64,000 nucleotides of DNA from Paenibacillus_F sp047238265. Its GTDB lineage: Bacteria > Bacillota > Bacilli > Paenibacillales > NBRC-103111. Positions 8,221-17,196 of this stretch are shown here, one piece after another; within the stretch, counting starts at the first letter, position 1; each line of letters starts with the position of its first letter. The notes beneath the pieces are model-generated. The model was not told the DNA's origin. It did not search any database and saw only the letters and a list, made by a program, of their open reading frames with translations. The position numbers and the translations under genes were made by a program. The DNA is taken from NCBI RefSeq assembly GCF_047238265.1, contig NZ_JBDFMM010000001.1:1798001-1862000 (forward strand), given 5' to 3'.

Positions 8221-8787
8221 GTGGTCAAACTATTGGACAGACTCCTGTTATTTCTATTCAGCCTCGCGATCATGTTCCTTTCCGCCATCGCCGTACTCGC
8301 AGCTTTTCAGCTTATTCCGATGAGATCGACCGATTATTTTCTCCAGGATGTGTTCGACAGCGGCTTTACCGTATCCAAGGCATGGGTGATCGGTGCCGGA
8401 ATCGTTATTTTTCTGATCAGCATCCGCTTTTTTTACATATCTGTCCGCAGAAGCCGTACGCAGGCGCCGTCTATCGACCAGCGCAGTGAGTATGGGGATA
8501 TCCGGATTTCGGTGGAAACGGTGGAGAATCTGTCGTTGAAAGCGGCCGGAAGAAGCCGCGGCGTACGCGATCTGCGCGCTCGTGTGAAGGTGAGTGAAGC
8601 CGGACTCGAGATCGGTATCCGTACCGTAGTGGACGGGGAAACTTCCATTCCGGAAATTACGGAGGAAATGCAGTCCGCGGTCAAGAATCACGTGGAAGAG
8701 ATTACGGGAATCCCGGTCTCCGTCGTATCCGTGTATGTGGCGAATATCGTGCAGAATACCCCAACGTTTAAAAGCCGGGTAGAATAG
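8221..8787 (+). CDS. amaP: AmaP-like alkaline shock response membrane anchor protein
   Basis: A 188-residue protein with two N-terminal membrane helices (LLFLFSLAIMFLSAIAVLAAF and VIGAGIVIFLISIRFFYISV) and a C-terminal soluble Asp23-like part (from about residue 95). This is the AmaP architecture, in which the soluble part recruits Asp23 to the membrane. It follows the Asp23-family gene and precedes a DUF2273 gene, the same trio seen in staphylococci and lactobacilli. The start is GTG at 8221 after TTCGGAAGGAGCC. Confidence 0.85.
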   Translation: MVKLLDRLLLFLFSLAIMFLSAIAVLAAFQLIPMRSTDYFLQDVFDSGFTVSKAWVIGAGIVIFLISIRFFYISVRRSRTQAPSIDQRSEYGDIRISVETVENLSLKAAGRSRGVRDLRARVKVSEAGLEIGIRTVVDGETSIPEITEEMQSAVKNHVEEITGIPVSVVSVYVANIVQNTPTFKSRVE

Positions 8788-8801
8788 AGGTGGGTCCTCT
8801 C

Positions 8802-9032
8802 ATGTGGAGAAAATTGTGGCAGGAGCACCCCGGAACGATAACCGGCGGAGGCGCAGGACTTGTTCTGGGCCTGGTCTATCTGTTTTTCGGCTTCTGGGAT
8901 ATGCTGATTTTTGCATTTATCGTGTTCCTGGGGTATTATATCGGCAAAAAAGTAGACCGGGGCGAAGATTTTCTGCTCCCTTTCCAGAACCTTTGGCAAT
9001 TTCTTACGCAAAAATGGAGAATGTTTCGCTGA
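8802..9032 (+). CDS. DUF2273 small membrane protein
   Basis: A 76-residue protein with two closely spaced hydrophobic helices (TGGGAGLVLGLVYLFFGFWD-like segment, then MLIFAFIVFLGYYIGKKVD), characteristic of DUF2273. The function is unknown; the family is found in Asp23/AmaP gene clusters and may help assemble that membrane complex. ATG 8802 is chosen over GTG 8790 because AGAGGTGGG lies between them at the proper distance. Confidence 0.85.
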   Translation: MWRKLWQEHPGTITGGGAGLVLGLVYLFFGFWDMLIFAFIVFLGYYIGKKVDRGEDFLLPFQNLWQFLTQKWRMFR

Positions 9033-9062
9033 AATCCTGGGTTCAACCTTGGATTTTTTTGT

Positions 9063-9090
9063 TTGGGTTGGATTTAAAATGACGTATACT
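9063..9090 (+). promoter_or_regulatory. Possible sigma-A promoter of nusB
   Basis: TTGGGT and TATACT separated by 16 bases, about 45 bases upstream of the nusB start and downstream of the DUF2273 stop. The -35 is imperfect. Confidence 0.45.
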
Positions 9091-9136
9091 AGACGTAGAC
9101 GAACGAACTAGCGGTTTAAGATGTGGGAGGCATACA

Positions 9137-9598
9137 ATGAGGCGTAGAGTAGCCAGAGAAATAGCTTTGCAGAGCTTGTATCAGATCGATATGAACGGGG
9201 TTTCGGCGGCGGAAGCGGTGAACGTTGCCGTCCATGAGGCGGAGAACGATAACGAGGCCCAGGTCGATCATAAGGAAAAAATTATGCCGGAGTATATCCG
9301 CGAACTCGTGGACGGCACGTTAAGCAACCGGGACCGCATCGACGAACTGCTGGCCGGTTACCTGAAGGGCTGGAAAATGGACAGGCTTTCCCGCGTAGAC
9401 CGTGAAGTGCTGCGTCTGGCCGCATTCGAAATGCTCTTTCAGGAAGACGTCCCGCCAAAGGTTGTCGTTAACGAGGCCATCGATCTGGCAAAGCATTTCG
9501 GTACGGACGATTCCGGTAAATTCGTGAACGGCGTACTCGGCAAAATGATCAAAGACGTAGATACGCTGAGGGAAACTATCCGCGGCGGCAAACAGTAA
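9137..9598 (+). CDS. nusB: Transcription antitermination factor NusB
   Basis: A 153-residue NusB. The N-terminal RRVAREIALQSLYQID and the C-terminal PPKVVVNEAIDLAKHFGTDDSGKFVNGVLG are family signatures. NusB binds boxA RNA with NusE (S10) in antitermination of rRNA transcription. ATG 9137 is preceded by GTGGGAGGCATACA. It is followed 167 bases later by folD, the conserved order. Confidence 0.97.
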   Translation: MRRRVAREIALQSLYQIDMNGVSAAEAVNVAVHEAENDNEAQVDHKEKIMPEYIRELVDGTLSNRDRIDELLAGYLKGWKMDRLSRVDREVLRLAAFEMLFQEDVPPKVVVNEAIDLAKHFGTDDSGKFVNGVLGKMIKDVDTLRETIRGGKQ

Positions 9599-9765
9599 TA
9601 AACCGGGCGCACGGTTGTCGGGACTTCTGAGAAGAATTGTCCGGCGGCTTTGCGCTATCTGCTTATTGCGGGCTACAATAGGGAAATAACAAGGACAACA
9701 AGGATAACAGGGACACAGGAAAAACAAAGAAAACCATTCACGGACAATTAGGGAGGAGAACCGTC

Positions 9766-10638
9766 ATGGCAGCAGAAGTGATTAACGGCAAAGAAATCGT
9801 CCGTTCCATTCGGGAAGAAATCAAACAGGAAGTCGAGGAGCTTTCCGCCCGGGGTACGACACCCGGACTTGTGGTGATTATCGTCGGCGACGACCAGGCT
9901 TCCCACGTTTACGTCAACAACAAGGAAAAAGCTTGCGCCCAGGTCGGTATCCAGTCTCATGTTCACCGTCTTCCGGCCGATACTTCCCAAGAAGAGCTTG
10001 TGAAGCTGATCCACGAATATAACCGTAATGCGGAATTTCACGGAATTCTTGTCCAGTCTCCACTTCCCGGCCACATCAACGAAGAGCAGGTCGTAGATGA
10101 AATTACGCCCGAGAAGGATGTGGACTGTTTCCATCCCGTTAACGTGGGCAATCTGATGATCGGCAAAGAAGGCATGCTTCCTTGTACGCCGGCAGGCGTT
10201 ATGGAAGTGCTGAAAAAAATCGGCGTGTCCCCGGCCGGAAAACATGCCGTCGTCGTCGGAAGAAGCAATATCGTCGGCAAGCCGATGGCGATGCTGCTGC
10301 TCCGCGAGCATGCTACGGTTACGATATGTCACTCGCGCACGCCGAATCTCCAGGATATTACACGCCAGGCGGACATTCTCGTTGCCGCGGTAGGCAAAGC
10401 CGGCGTGATTGAAGACCGGCACGTGAAACCGGGTGCGGTCGTGATCGACGTCGGAATGAACCGCAACGCGGAAGGCAAGCTGTGCGGGGATGTCGATTTC
10501 GATGCGGTCAAGGAAATCGCGGGTTATATCACGCCGGTTCCGGGATGTGTAGGTCCGATGACCATCACGATGCTGCTCAAGAATACGCTGAGCTCGGCCC
10601 GCCGCGCGTCCAATACGGGTACAGAAGCGGGCGTGTAA
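9766..10638 (+). CDS. folD: Bifunctional methylenetetrahydrofolate dehydrogenase/cyclohydrolase
   Basis: A 290-residue FolD. It interconverts 5,10-methylene-, 5,10-methenyl- and 10-formyl-tetrahydrofolate with NADP. Visible signatures are GDDQASHVYVNNKEKAC (with the catalytic Tyr/Lys region), GILVQSPLPGHI, the nucleotide-binding VVGRSNIVGKPMAMLLL and the C-terminal TPVPGCVGPMTITMLL. Start ATG 9766 with GGGAGGAGAACCGTC. xseA starts 3 bases after its stop. Confidence 0.97.
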   Translation: MAAEVINGKEIVRSIREEIKQEVEELSARGTTPGLVVIIVGDDQASHVYVNNKEKACAQVGIQSHVHRLPADTSQEELVKLIHEYNRNAEFHGILVQSPLPGHINEEQVVDEITPEKDVDCFHPVNVGNLMIGKEGMLPCTPAGVMEVLKKIGVSPAGKHAVVVGRSNIVGKPMAMLLLREHATVTICHSRTPNLQDITRQADILVAAVGKAGVIEDRHVKPGAVVIDVGMNRNAEGKLCGDVDFDAVKEIAGYITPVPGCVGPMTITMLLKNTLSSARRASNTGTEAGV

Positions 10639-10641
10639 CGC

Positions 10642-12009
10642 ATGAGCGAGCGCGCCGTATTATCCATTAAGGATCTCAACCGCTATATCAAAATGAAGCT
10701 TGAAGGCGACAACCGACTTCAAGACGTTTGGGTCCGCGGGGAGATTTCCAACTTTACGCATCATTCAAGCGGTCATATGTATTTTACGCTTAAAGATAAA
10801 GACAGCCGGCTCAAAAGCATTATGTTCGCGTCGTACAACCAGCGGCTTCCTTTCCGTCCGAAGGAAGGGACGATGGTAATCGCCCGCGGGAACGTTTCCG
10901 TCTACGAACGGGACGGGCAGTACCAGTTCTACGTGACGCAGATGCAGCCGGACGGAATCGGCGGCTTGTACCTCGCGTTCGAGCAGCTCAAGCAGAAGCT
11001 CGAGAGCGAGGGCTTGTTCCGCACCGAGCGGAAGAAGCCGATTCCCCGGATGCCCAAAGCCGTCGGCGTGATCACATCGCCGACGGGGGCCGCCGTCCGG
11101 GACATTATTATCACCCTGCAGCGGCGGTTTCCGAATGTGCCGATTCTGCTGCATCCGGTGCTTGTGCAGGGAGCTCAGGCGGCCCCGTCCATCGTCCGTG
11201 CCATCGAGACGATGAACAGGCTCGGTGAAGTCGACGTGCTGATCGTCGGCCGGGGCGGGGGCTCGCTGGAGGAGCTGTGGGCGTTCAACGAAGAAGTCGT
11301 TGCCCGCAGCATCTTCGCCTCCGCGATCCCCGTCATCTCGGCCGTCGGCCACGAAACCGACTTCACCATCGCGGACTTCGTCGCCGATCTCAGGGCGGCG
11401 ACGCCTACGGCCGCGGCGGAGCTGGCGGTGCCTCACCATCTGGAGCTGAAGCAGCAGATGGCTCATCTCCGCCAGCGCCTTCACCGCGGCCTGCTGCAGC
11501 AGCTGCAGCGTCGTCAGGACCGGCTGGACCGGCTCCGCCGCTCGCCTTACCTGATCAATCCGCACCGGCAGCTTCTGCAGCATCCGGCCCAGCGGCTGGA
11601 CCGGCTGGGCGAGCAGCTTTCTTTCCGCATGCGTCAGCTTGTCGGCCGGGCCGGCGACCGCCGCATGCGTCTGGAGCGCACCCTGTCGGGTTTCAACCCG
11701 CAGGAGCAGGTGCGCTACGCCCGCAAGCGCGTGGAAGGCGCGGAACGGGCGCTCACGCTGGCGATGCAGGGCGTCGCCAGGGGCCGCAGGCAGCAGCTCG
11801 TATCCACCCTGCGCCACCTGGATGCGCTGAGCCCGCTTAAAGTCATGCAGCGGGGGTACAGCCTTGTTTACGACGAGAAAGAAAAACGCGTATTAAATTC
11901 GATCGAGCAGGTTCAGATCGGCGATATGGTCCGAGTTCAGCTGACCGACGGACGGCTCGACTGCCACGTCTGGGCGATGGAGGAGAAAACAAATGGGGAA
12001 CGAAAGTAA
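10642..12009 (+). CDS. xseA: Exodeoxyribonuclease VII large subunit
   Basis: A 455-residue XseA with an N-terminal OB fold (VRGEISNFTHHSSGHMYFTLKD), the central nuclease core (GVITSPTGAAVRDI, GRGGGSLEELWAFNEE, SAVGHETDFTIADFVADLRAATPTAAAE) and a long basic coiled-coil C-terminus. Together with XseB it degrades single-stranded DNA from both ends. ATG 10642 lies 3 bases after folD. The last 17 bases overlap xseB, implying translational coupling. Confidence 0.97.
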   Translation: MSERAVLSIKDLNRYIKMKLEGDNRLQDVWVRGEISNFTHHSSGHMYFTLKDKDSRLKSIMFASYNQRLPFRPKEGTMVIARGNVSVYERDGQYQFYVTQMQPDGIGGLYLAFEQLKQKLESEGLFRTERKKPIPRMPKAVGVITSPTGAAVRDIIITLQRRFPNVPILLHPVLVQGAQAAPSIVRAIETMNRLGEVDVLIVGRGGGSLEELWAFNEEVVARSIFASAIPVISAVGHETDFTIADFVADLRAATPTAAAELAVPHHLELKQQMAHLRQRLHRGLLQQLQRRQDRLDRLRRSPYLINPHRQLLQHPAQRLDRLGEQLSFRMRQLVGRAGDRRMRLERTLSGFNPQEQVRYARKRVEGAERALTLAMQGVARGRRQQLVSTLRHLDALSPLKVMQRGYSLVYDEKEKRVLNSIEQVQIGDMVRVQLTDGRLDCHVWAMEEKTNGERK

Positions 12010-12268
12010 TTTGCAGGAAGAGACCGCCATCAGCTTCGAGGAAGCGATGGACAAGCTGGAAGGAATCGTAGCGAAGCTGGAGAGCGGAGACGTACCTCTC
12101 GAGCAGGCGATCGAGCTGTACCAGGAGGGCATGAAATTGTCTCACCTGTGCGGCCAAAAGCTTGAAGTTGTGGAGAAGAAGATCGAAATGCTTGTGGAAA
12201 GCGAAGCCGGTCTTTCGAAAAAGCCGTTCGGAGCCAATATGATCGAGGACAAAGGGGAATCCCGTTGA
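11993..12268 (+). CDS. xseB: Exodeoxyribonuclease VII small subunit
   Basis: A 91-residue XseB, marked by SFEEAMDKLEGIVAKLESGDVPLEQAIELYQEGMKLS-type helices (residues about 10-45) and a following CGQKLEVVEKKI. It is the regulatory small subunit of exonuclease VII. ATG 11993 follows GGAGGAGAAAACAA inside the end of xseA. The stop overlaps the TTG start of ispA. Confidence 0.95.
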   Translation: MGNESNLQEETAISFEEAMDKLEGIVAKLESGDVPLEQAIELYQEGMKLSHLCGQKLEVVEKKIEMLVESEAGLSKKPFGANMIEDKGESR

Positions 12269-13167
12269 ACAACGACATGAACATTCAAGAATATATCGCT
12301 TCCTATGCGAAAGAAATCGAAGGGGAGCTTCGGGAGCTGTTTCCCCGGATATGGGACATTCCGGACGTGCTGCGGCAGTCCGCCCAATATTCGATCGACG
12401 CGGGAGGTAAACGGCTGAGGCCGATACTTGTCCTTGCCGCGGCGGAAGCCTTGGGAGGACGCATGGAAGCCGCTATGCCGGTAGCCTGCGCCATCGAAAT
12501 GGTTCATACGTACTCGCTGATTCACGATGATTTGCCTGCCATGGATAACGATGACTACCGCAGGGGTAAACTAACCAACCATAAAGTTTACGGAGAAGCG
12601 ATGGCCATCCTTGCCGGAGACGCTCTGCTGACTCAGGCGTTCTACAGCGTTTCGCAGGCGCGCAGGCACGGCGTTCCAGCCGATCAAGTACTGACGATTG
12701 TCGAGGAGCTGGCCGAATATGCCGGCGCCCGGGGAATGGTCGGCGGACAAGTGGCCGACATGAAGGGCGAGCAGGGGATTACGGAACTGAGCGGGCTGGA
12801 ATATATTCATCAGCACAAAACGAGCGATCTCATTATTTTCTCGCTTCGCGCGGGCGGCCGGATAGCCGGGGCGGACGACAGGCAGCTTGAAGCGCTTACG
12901 GACTTCGGCCGCTCGATCGGGCTGGCGTTCCAGATCCAGGACGATATTCTGGATGTGACCGGCACGCAGGAGAAGCTGGGCAAAGCCGTCGGCAGCGACG
13001 AGAAGCAGCAGAAGGTGACGTATCCTTTTTTCATCGGGCTGGAGGAATCGGAACGGCGGGTCGTCCAATTAACGGACGAGGCCAAAACGGCGATCTCCGG
13101 AGGGGTTCTGCCGGATCCGCGGCGGCTGCTTGAGCTGGCCGATTACCTGATGAAGCGTGACCGCTGA
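12265..13167 (+). CDS. ispA: Farnesyl diphosphate synthase / short-chain polyprenyl synthetase
   Basis: A 300-residue all-helical prenyl transferase. It carries the first Asp-rich motif LIHDDLPAMDNDDYRRG and the second FQIQDDILDVTG, plus GGKRLRPIL near the N-terminus. It condenses isopentenyl diphosphate with dimethylallyl and geranyl diphosphate. The start is taken as TTG 12265, with AAGGGGAA at a good distance and a 4-base overlap with xseB; ATG 12277 is the alternative. The product feeds undecaprenol and menaquinone synthesis and complements dxs downstream. Confidence 0.95.
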   Translation: MNNDMNIQEYIASYAKEIEGELRELFPRIWDIPDVLRQSAQYSIDAGGKRLRPILVLAAAEALGGRMEAAMPVACAIEMVHTYSLIHDDLPAMDNDDYRRGKLTNHKVYGEAMAILAGDALLTQAFYSVSQARRHGVPADQVLTIVEELAEYAGARGMVGGQVADMKGEQGITELSGLEYIHQHKTSDLIIFSLRAGGRIAGADDRQLEALTDFGRSIGLAFQIQDDILDVTGTQEKLGKAVGSDEKQQKVTYPFFIGLEESERRVVQLTDEAKTAISGGVLPDPRRLLELADYLMKRDR

Positions 13168-13172
13168 AATTG

Positions 13173-13181
13173 TGGTATAAT
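13173..13181 (+). promoter_or_regulatory. Extended -10 promoter of dxs
   Basis: TGGTATAAT is a perfect extended -10 just after the ispA stop, about 80 bases upstream of the dxs start. A convincing -35 is not visible. Confidence 0.6.
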
Positions 13182-13261
13182 GGTGAAATAAAATACACGA
13201 ACACATGAACGTATTTCATAAATATTGCTAATTTTCACCTTCGGAAAGCGAGGAAATTAAT

Positions 13262-15163
13262 GTGCTGCTCGATCATATTAACCAGCCAGAGGATTTAAAG
13301 AGGTTGTCTACGGCGGAACTTGAACAGCTTGCGGGAGAAATCCGGCAATTTCTCATCGAAAAGCTGTCTGCATCCGGCGGGCACCTCTCCTCCAACCTGG
13401 GCATAGTGGAGCTGACCATTGCGCTGCATACGCTTTACGACAGCCCCCGGGACAAATTTATTTTCGATGTGGGGCACCAGGCGTATGTGCACAAAATTTT
13501 AACCGGGCGCAAAGACCGCTTCGATACCCTGCGCAAGTATAAAGGGATGTGCGGCTTCATCAAGCGGGCGGAAAGCGATCACGACGTATGGGAAGCGGGA
13601 CACAGCAGCACCTCGCTATCGGCGGCGATGGGGATGGCCATGGCCCGCGATCTGAAGGGCGAAGACTTCCGTGTTTTTGCCGTTATCGGCGACGGAGCCA
13701 TGACGGGCGGTATGGCGCTTGAAGCGATGAACCATATCGGCCACGAGAAGAAGAATTTGACCGTTATTTTGAACGATAACGAAATGTCCATCGCCCCTAA
13801 CGTGGGCGCGATCCACAATTATTTGAGCAAGATCAGGTCCGATAAGCATTACCGCAAAGCGAAAGAAGAAGTCGAAAGTCTCCTTAAGAAAATCCCGGCT
13901 ATCGGAGGGACTCTGGCCAAGACCGCGGAGAAAGTCAAGGATAGCCTGAAATATTTGCTTGTTTCCGGTGTCTGGTTCGAAGAGCTGGGCTTTAATTACA
14001 TCGGTCCCGTCGACGGTCATAATCTTCCTCTGCTGCTTGAAACATTGAAGCAGTCCGAGAAAGTGGAGGGCCCCGTGCTCATCCACGTCATTACGACCAA
14101 AGGGAAAGGCTATTCTCCCGCGGAGATGGATTCCCACAAATGGCACGGAGCCAGCCCGTATAAGATTGAATCCGGCCAGTTCCTTAAAGCCGTGGGCAAT
14201 CCGATGTACACCGAAGTTTTCGGCAATACGCTGATAGAGCTTGCGGAGCAAGACGAGCGCATCGTAGCTGTAACGCCGGCCATGCCGGGCGGATCGGGGC
14301 TGATGAATTTCGCCGCCCGTTTCCCTACGCGTATGATCGATGTGGGGATCGCCGAACAGCATGCGGCCACTTTGTGTGCCGGTATGGCTGCGGAAGGGCT
14401 GAAACCGGTATTCGCCGTCTATTCGACGTTCCTCCAGCGCGCCTACGATCAGGTTGTGCATGATATTTGCCGTCCCAAGCTCAACGTCATGTTTGCCATT
14501 GACCGTGCGGGCTTTGTAGGCCCGGACGGGGAAACGCACCAGGGCGTGTACGATATCGCGTTCCTGCGCAGTCTGCCGAATATGGTGCTCATGATGCCTA
14601 AAGACGAGAATGAACTCCGCCGCATGATGCGGACGGGGATTGACTATAACGAGGGACCGGTCGCCGTGCGTTATGCCCGCATTAACGGGCTCGGCGTCCC
14701 GATGGATGAGAATCCGCAGCCGATTCCGATCGGCAGTTGGGAAACGCTGACCGAAGGGGATACGATGGCGGTACTGGCCGTCGGCCCGATGAATCAGGTC
14801 GCTCTTGAAGCCGCGGATATGCTGAAGAAGGAAGGCATTAACCTGCGCGTAATCAACGCCCGGTTTATCAAACCGCTGGATGAGGCTATGCTTCTCCAAC
14901 TGGCCAAAGAGCATATGCCGATCATCACCATGGAAGAAGGATCGGAACAAGGTGGCTTCGGCAGCGCGGTGCTCGAATTTTACGCGAAGCAGGGCATCGA
15001 AGGCGTTCGTATCCGCACGATGGGCGTGCCGGATTACTTTGTGGAGCACGGTTCCATCAAAGAGCAGCGCCAGGAAGTCGGCTTAACCGCCGAACACCTG
15101 ATTACGCAGGTGCACACGCTGCTGCCGCGCAAACGCCAGCGTTCCGCGGGCCTTAACGCCTAA
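13262..15163 (+). CDS. dxs: 1-deoxy-D-xylulose-5-phosphate synthase
   Basis: A 633-residue thiamine-diphosphate enzyme catalysing the first step of the MEP isoprenoid pathway from pyruvate and glyceraldehyde 3-phosphate. Signatures: GGHLSSNLGIVELTIALH, the ThDP-binding GDGAMTGGMALEAMNHIG followed by LNDNEMSI, the acid-base region MIDVGIAEQHA and HDICRPKLNVMFAIDRAGFVG-like transketolase segment. Start GTG 13262 after AGCGAGGAAAT. Full length, no internal defect. Confidence 0.97.
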   Translation: MLLDHINQPEDLKRLSTAELEQLAGEIRQFLIEKLSASGGHLSSNLGIVELTIALHTLYDSPRDKFIFDVGHQAYVHKILTGRKDRFDTLRKYKGMCGFIKRAESDHDVWEAGHSSTSLSAAMGMAMARDLKGEDFRVFAVIGDGAMTGGMALEAMNHIGHEKKNLTVILNDNEMSIAPNVGAIHNYLSKIRSDKHYRKAKEEVESLLKKIPAIGGTLAKTAEKVKDSLKYLLVSGVWFEELGFNYIGPVDGHNLPLLLETLKQSEKVEGPVLIHVITTKGKGYSPAEMDSHKWHGASPYKIESGQFLKAVGNPMYTEVFGNTLIELAEQDERIVAVTPAMPGGSGLMNFAARFPTRMIDVGIAEQHAATLCAGMAAEGLKPVFAVYSTFLQRAYDQVVHDICRPKLNVMFAIDRAGFVGPDGETHQGVYDIAFLRSLPNMVLMMPKDENELRRMMRTGIDYNEGPVAVRYARINGLGVPMDENPQPIPIGSWETLTEGDTMAVLAVGPMNQVALEAADMLKKEGINLRVINARFIKPLDEAMLLQLAKEHMPIITMEEGSEQGGFGSAVLEFYAKQGIEGVRIRTMGVPDYFVEHGSIKEQRQEVGLTAEHLITQVHTLLPRKRQRSAGLNA

Positions 15164-15289
15164 CACCACGCTAGGAACCCGCCGGGCCGGGCTTGTCGTC
15201 ACACAACGGCAGTCAACAACTACGGGAACCAGCTTACACGTGCCGGCGGCAGCCGGCCCAAACGACGAACGATAACAGGAGTTTATGGA

Positions 15290-16133
15290 ATGGCGACAGA
15301 TAAAGAACGAATTGATGTGCTGCTCGTCGAACAAGGCTATTTTGAAAGCAGGGAAAAAGCCAAGGCCGCCATTATGGCTGGCCTTGTTTTTGCTGATGAG
15401 GAGCCTGTAGATAAGGCAGGAATGAAAATTAGCCGTGCGGCCGCTTTGAAAGTGAAAGGTGCCGTTCATCCGTATGTAAGCCGCGGAGGCTTGAAGCTGG
15501 AAAAAGCGTTGAAACAGTTTGACATCGACGTGAAAAATGCGGTGATGCTCGATATCGGGGCTTCTACCGGCGGTTTTACGGACTGCGCGCTTCAGAACGG
15601 AGCTTCGTATGTATATGCAATCGATGTGGGCTACAACCAGTCTCGACTGGTCGCTTCGTCAGGATGAACGTGTCCAGGTTATGGAACGCACGAATTTCCG
15701 TTATTTGACGCCGGAGGAACTGACCGGTCCGTCCCCGTCTTTTTCCACGATCGACGTTTCTTTCATTTCCCTGAAAATTATTTTGCCTCCGCTGAAAGCG
15801 ATGCTGGGTGTAAAAGGGGAGACGGTCGCCCTGATCAAGCCTCAATTCGAAGCGGGCCGCGATAAAGTCGGCAAATCCGGAGTAATCCGGGATTCCGAAG
15901 TGCATAAGGATGTATTGGAAAGTGTCCTGGGATTTGCGAAGGATATCGGCTTTCACTTAAAAGGACTCACGTTTTCTCCGATTACCGGGGGCGAAGGAAA
16001 CATTGAATTCCTTGCTTACTGGACCTGCAATCCCGAAGATCCGGACAAACTGGAAGAACCGCTTCAGTCCCTGATCGACCGTGTCGTGCCTGAGGCAAAG
16101 GCCATGTTCGCCAAACCGGAAGCCCGTTATTGA
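15290..16133 (+). pseudogene. tlyA: TlyA family rRNA 2'-O-methyltransferase / hemolysin, disrupted by a +1 frameshift
   Basis: The first frame (ATG 15290 after GATAACAGGAGTTTATGGA) holds an S4 RNA-binding domain (RIDVLLVEQGYFESREKAK) and the FtsJ-like methyltransferase start VMLDIGASTGGFTDCALQNG, through AIDVGYNQ. The rest (LDWSLRQDERVQVMERTNFR, then STIDVSFISLKIILPPL and IKPQFEAGRDKVGKSGVIRD) is in another frame up to 16133. Removing one base, the T at 15641, restores a normal 280-residue TlyA (YqxC). Known homologues methylate 16S and 23S rRNA. Sequence error or recent inactivation are both possible; the downstream part shows no other decay. Confidence 0.88.
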
Positions 16134-16250
16134 AGGAATCATGGCTGGTCCGCGCAGGCGGTTTTTCTACGGCAAAACAACCGGAAAAGGCTTCCCGGCA
16201 AAAGGATTCCCCGCCTTCTGTAGCGAATAGGTACGTCGAGGTGATCCGGT

Positions 16251-16721
16251 ATGCAGCACGGGGATACGCTTATCCTAATTTTGCTCTTAGGACTTCTCGC
16301 AGCATGGGCCGGCATAAGTTTCCGAAAGTGGCTGTACGAGCCTTCTTCCGATTCCTTCCATTCTTTACGCGACACCGACTATAACGAAGTTCCGGAGGAC
16401 GATGAAGTTGTCGAGCTTCTGATCGGTGCGGGGTTTGACGTTGTGGGCGGGAAAACCAAAATCCCCATTTCGATGACCCTGAATCAGAAGGAGGAGCTTT
16501 ACAGCCGCCTGTTTATCGATTATTTTGCTGAAAAAGAGGACAATCTGTATCTCGTGAAGGTGGCGCGCGAACGAAGGCCGCTTGAGATGACAGGAAGCGC
16601 TATCCGCGACATGCTGCTGGTGTACTCACTCCTTGTGCCGGAAGCGGCCGGAGTGCTGTACGTGGACATGAACGGACGCAAGATCAAACAAATTACGTTT
16701 ACCATTGAGGTGTTCGAATGA
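16251..16721 (+). CDS. Conserved hypothetical protein with N-terminal membrane helix
   Basis: A 156-residue protein with one N-terminal membrane helix (TLILILLLGLLAAWAGISF) and a soluble remainder that is not recognised. The soluble part has an acidic start (NEVPEDDEVVELLIGAGFDV) and a mixed alpha/beta pattern that could resemble a small nuclease-like or Holliday-junction-resolvase-like fold, but I cannot support that. It lies between tlyA and argR and overlaps argR by 4 bases, so it is probably translationally coupled to the repressor. ATG 16251 with CGAGGTGATCC upstream. Confidence 0.8.
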   Translation: MQHGDTLILILLLGLLAAWAGISFRKWLYEPSSDSFHSLRDTDYNEVPEDDEVVELLIGAGFDVVGGKTKIPISMTLNQKEELYSRLFIDYFAEKEDNLYLVKVARERRPLEMTGSAIRDMLLVYSLLVPEAAGVLYVDMNGRKIKQITFTIEVFE

Positions 16722-17164
16722 AAGGGCAACGCCACGTTAAAATCCGGGAAATCATTACGGGTCATGAAATCGAAACGCAGGACGAGCTGGTGGAGTCGCT
16801 GCGCAGCGCCGGTTTCAACGTGACCCAGGCGACGGTTTCCCGGGACATTAAAGAACTGCATCTGATCAAGGTCCCGCTTGACGACGGAAGGTACAAATAT
16901 TCGATGCCGGCTGATCAGCGCTACAATCCGATGCAGCGGCTCAAACGGGCGCTGAGCGATCATTTTATCAACATCGATTTCACCGAGAATCTGGTTGTCA
17001 TGAAGTGTATGCCGGGAACGGCAAATACGATCTGCGCCTTGATCGATAATTTGGAATGGAATGAAATCATGGGGACGATATGCGGGGATGACACGATTCT
17101 GATCATCTGCCGGACGAAGGACGTCAGCCAGAAAGTCGTGAATCAGATTATGTCGCTGATCTGA
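16718..17164 (+). CDS. argR: Arginine repressor ArgR/AhrC
   Basis: A 148-residue ArgR. The N-terminal winged helix contains the recognition helix FNVTQATVSRDIKELHLIKV, and the C-terminal oligomerisation domain contains the arginine-binding motif MPGTANTICALID and CGDDTILIICR. With arginine it represses biosynthesis and activates catabolism genes. Overlaps the preceding gene by 4 bases (ATGA) and precedes recN, the order seen across Bacillales. Confidence 0.97.
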   Translation: MKGQRHVKIREIITGHEIETQDELVESLRSAGFNVTQATVSRDIKELHLIKVPLDDGRYKYSMPADQRYNPMQRLKRALSDHFINIDFTENLVVMKCMPGTANTICALIDNLEWNEIMGTICGDDTILIICRTKDVSQKVVNQIMSLI

Positions 17165-17196
17165 CTCGGTCATGCAGCGAATTCATGGGAGGACCT

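Noticed and set aside
13616..15049. A 477-codon minus-strand open frame across dxs
   Set aside because: It is the antisense of a fully conserved dxs coding frame, has no start signals, and shows a His/Arg-rich composition typical of shadow frames.
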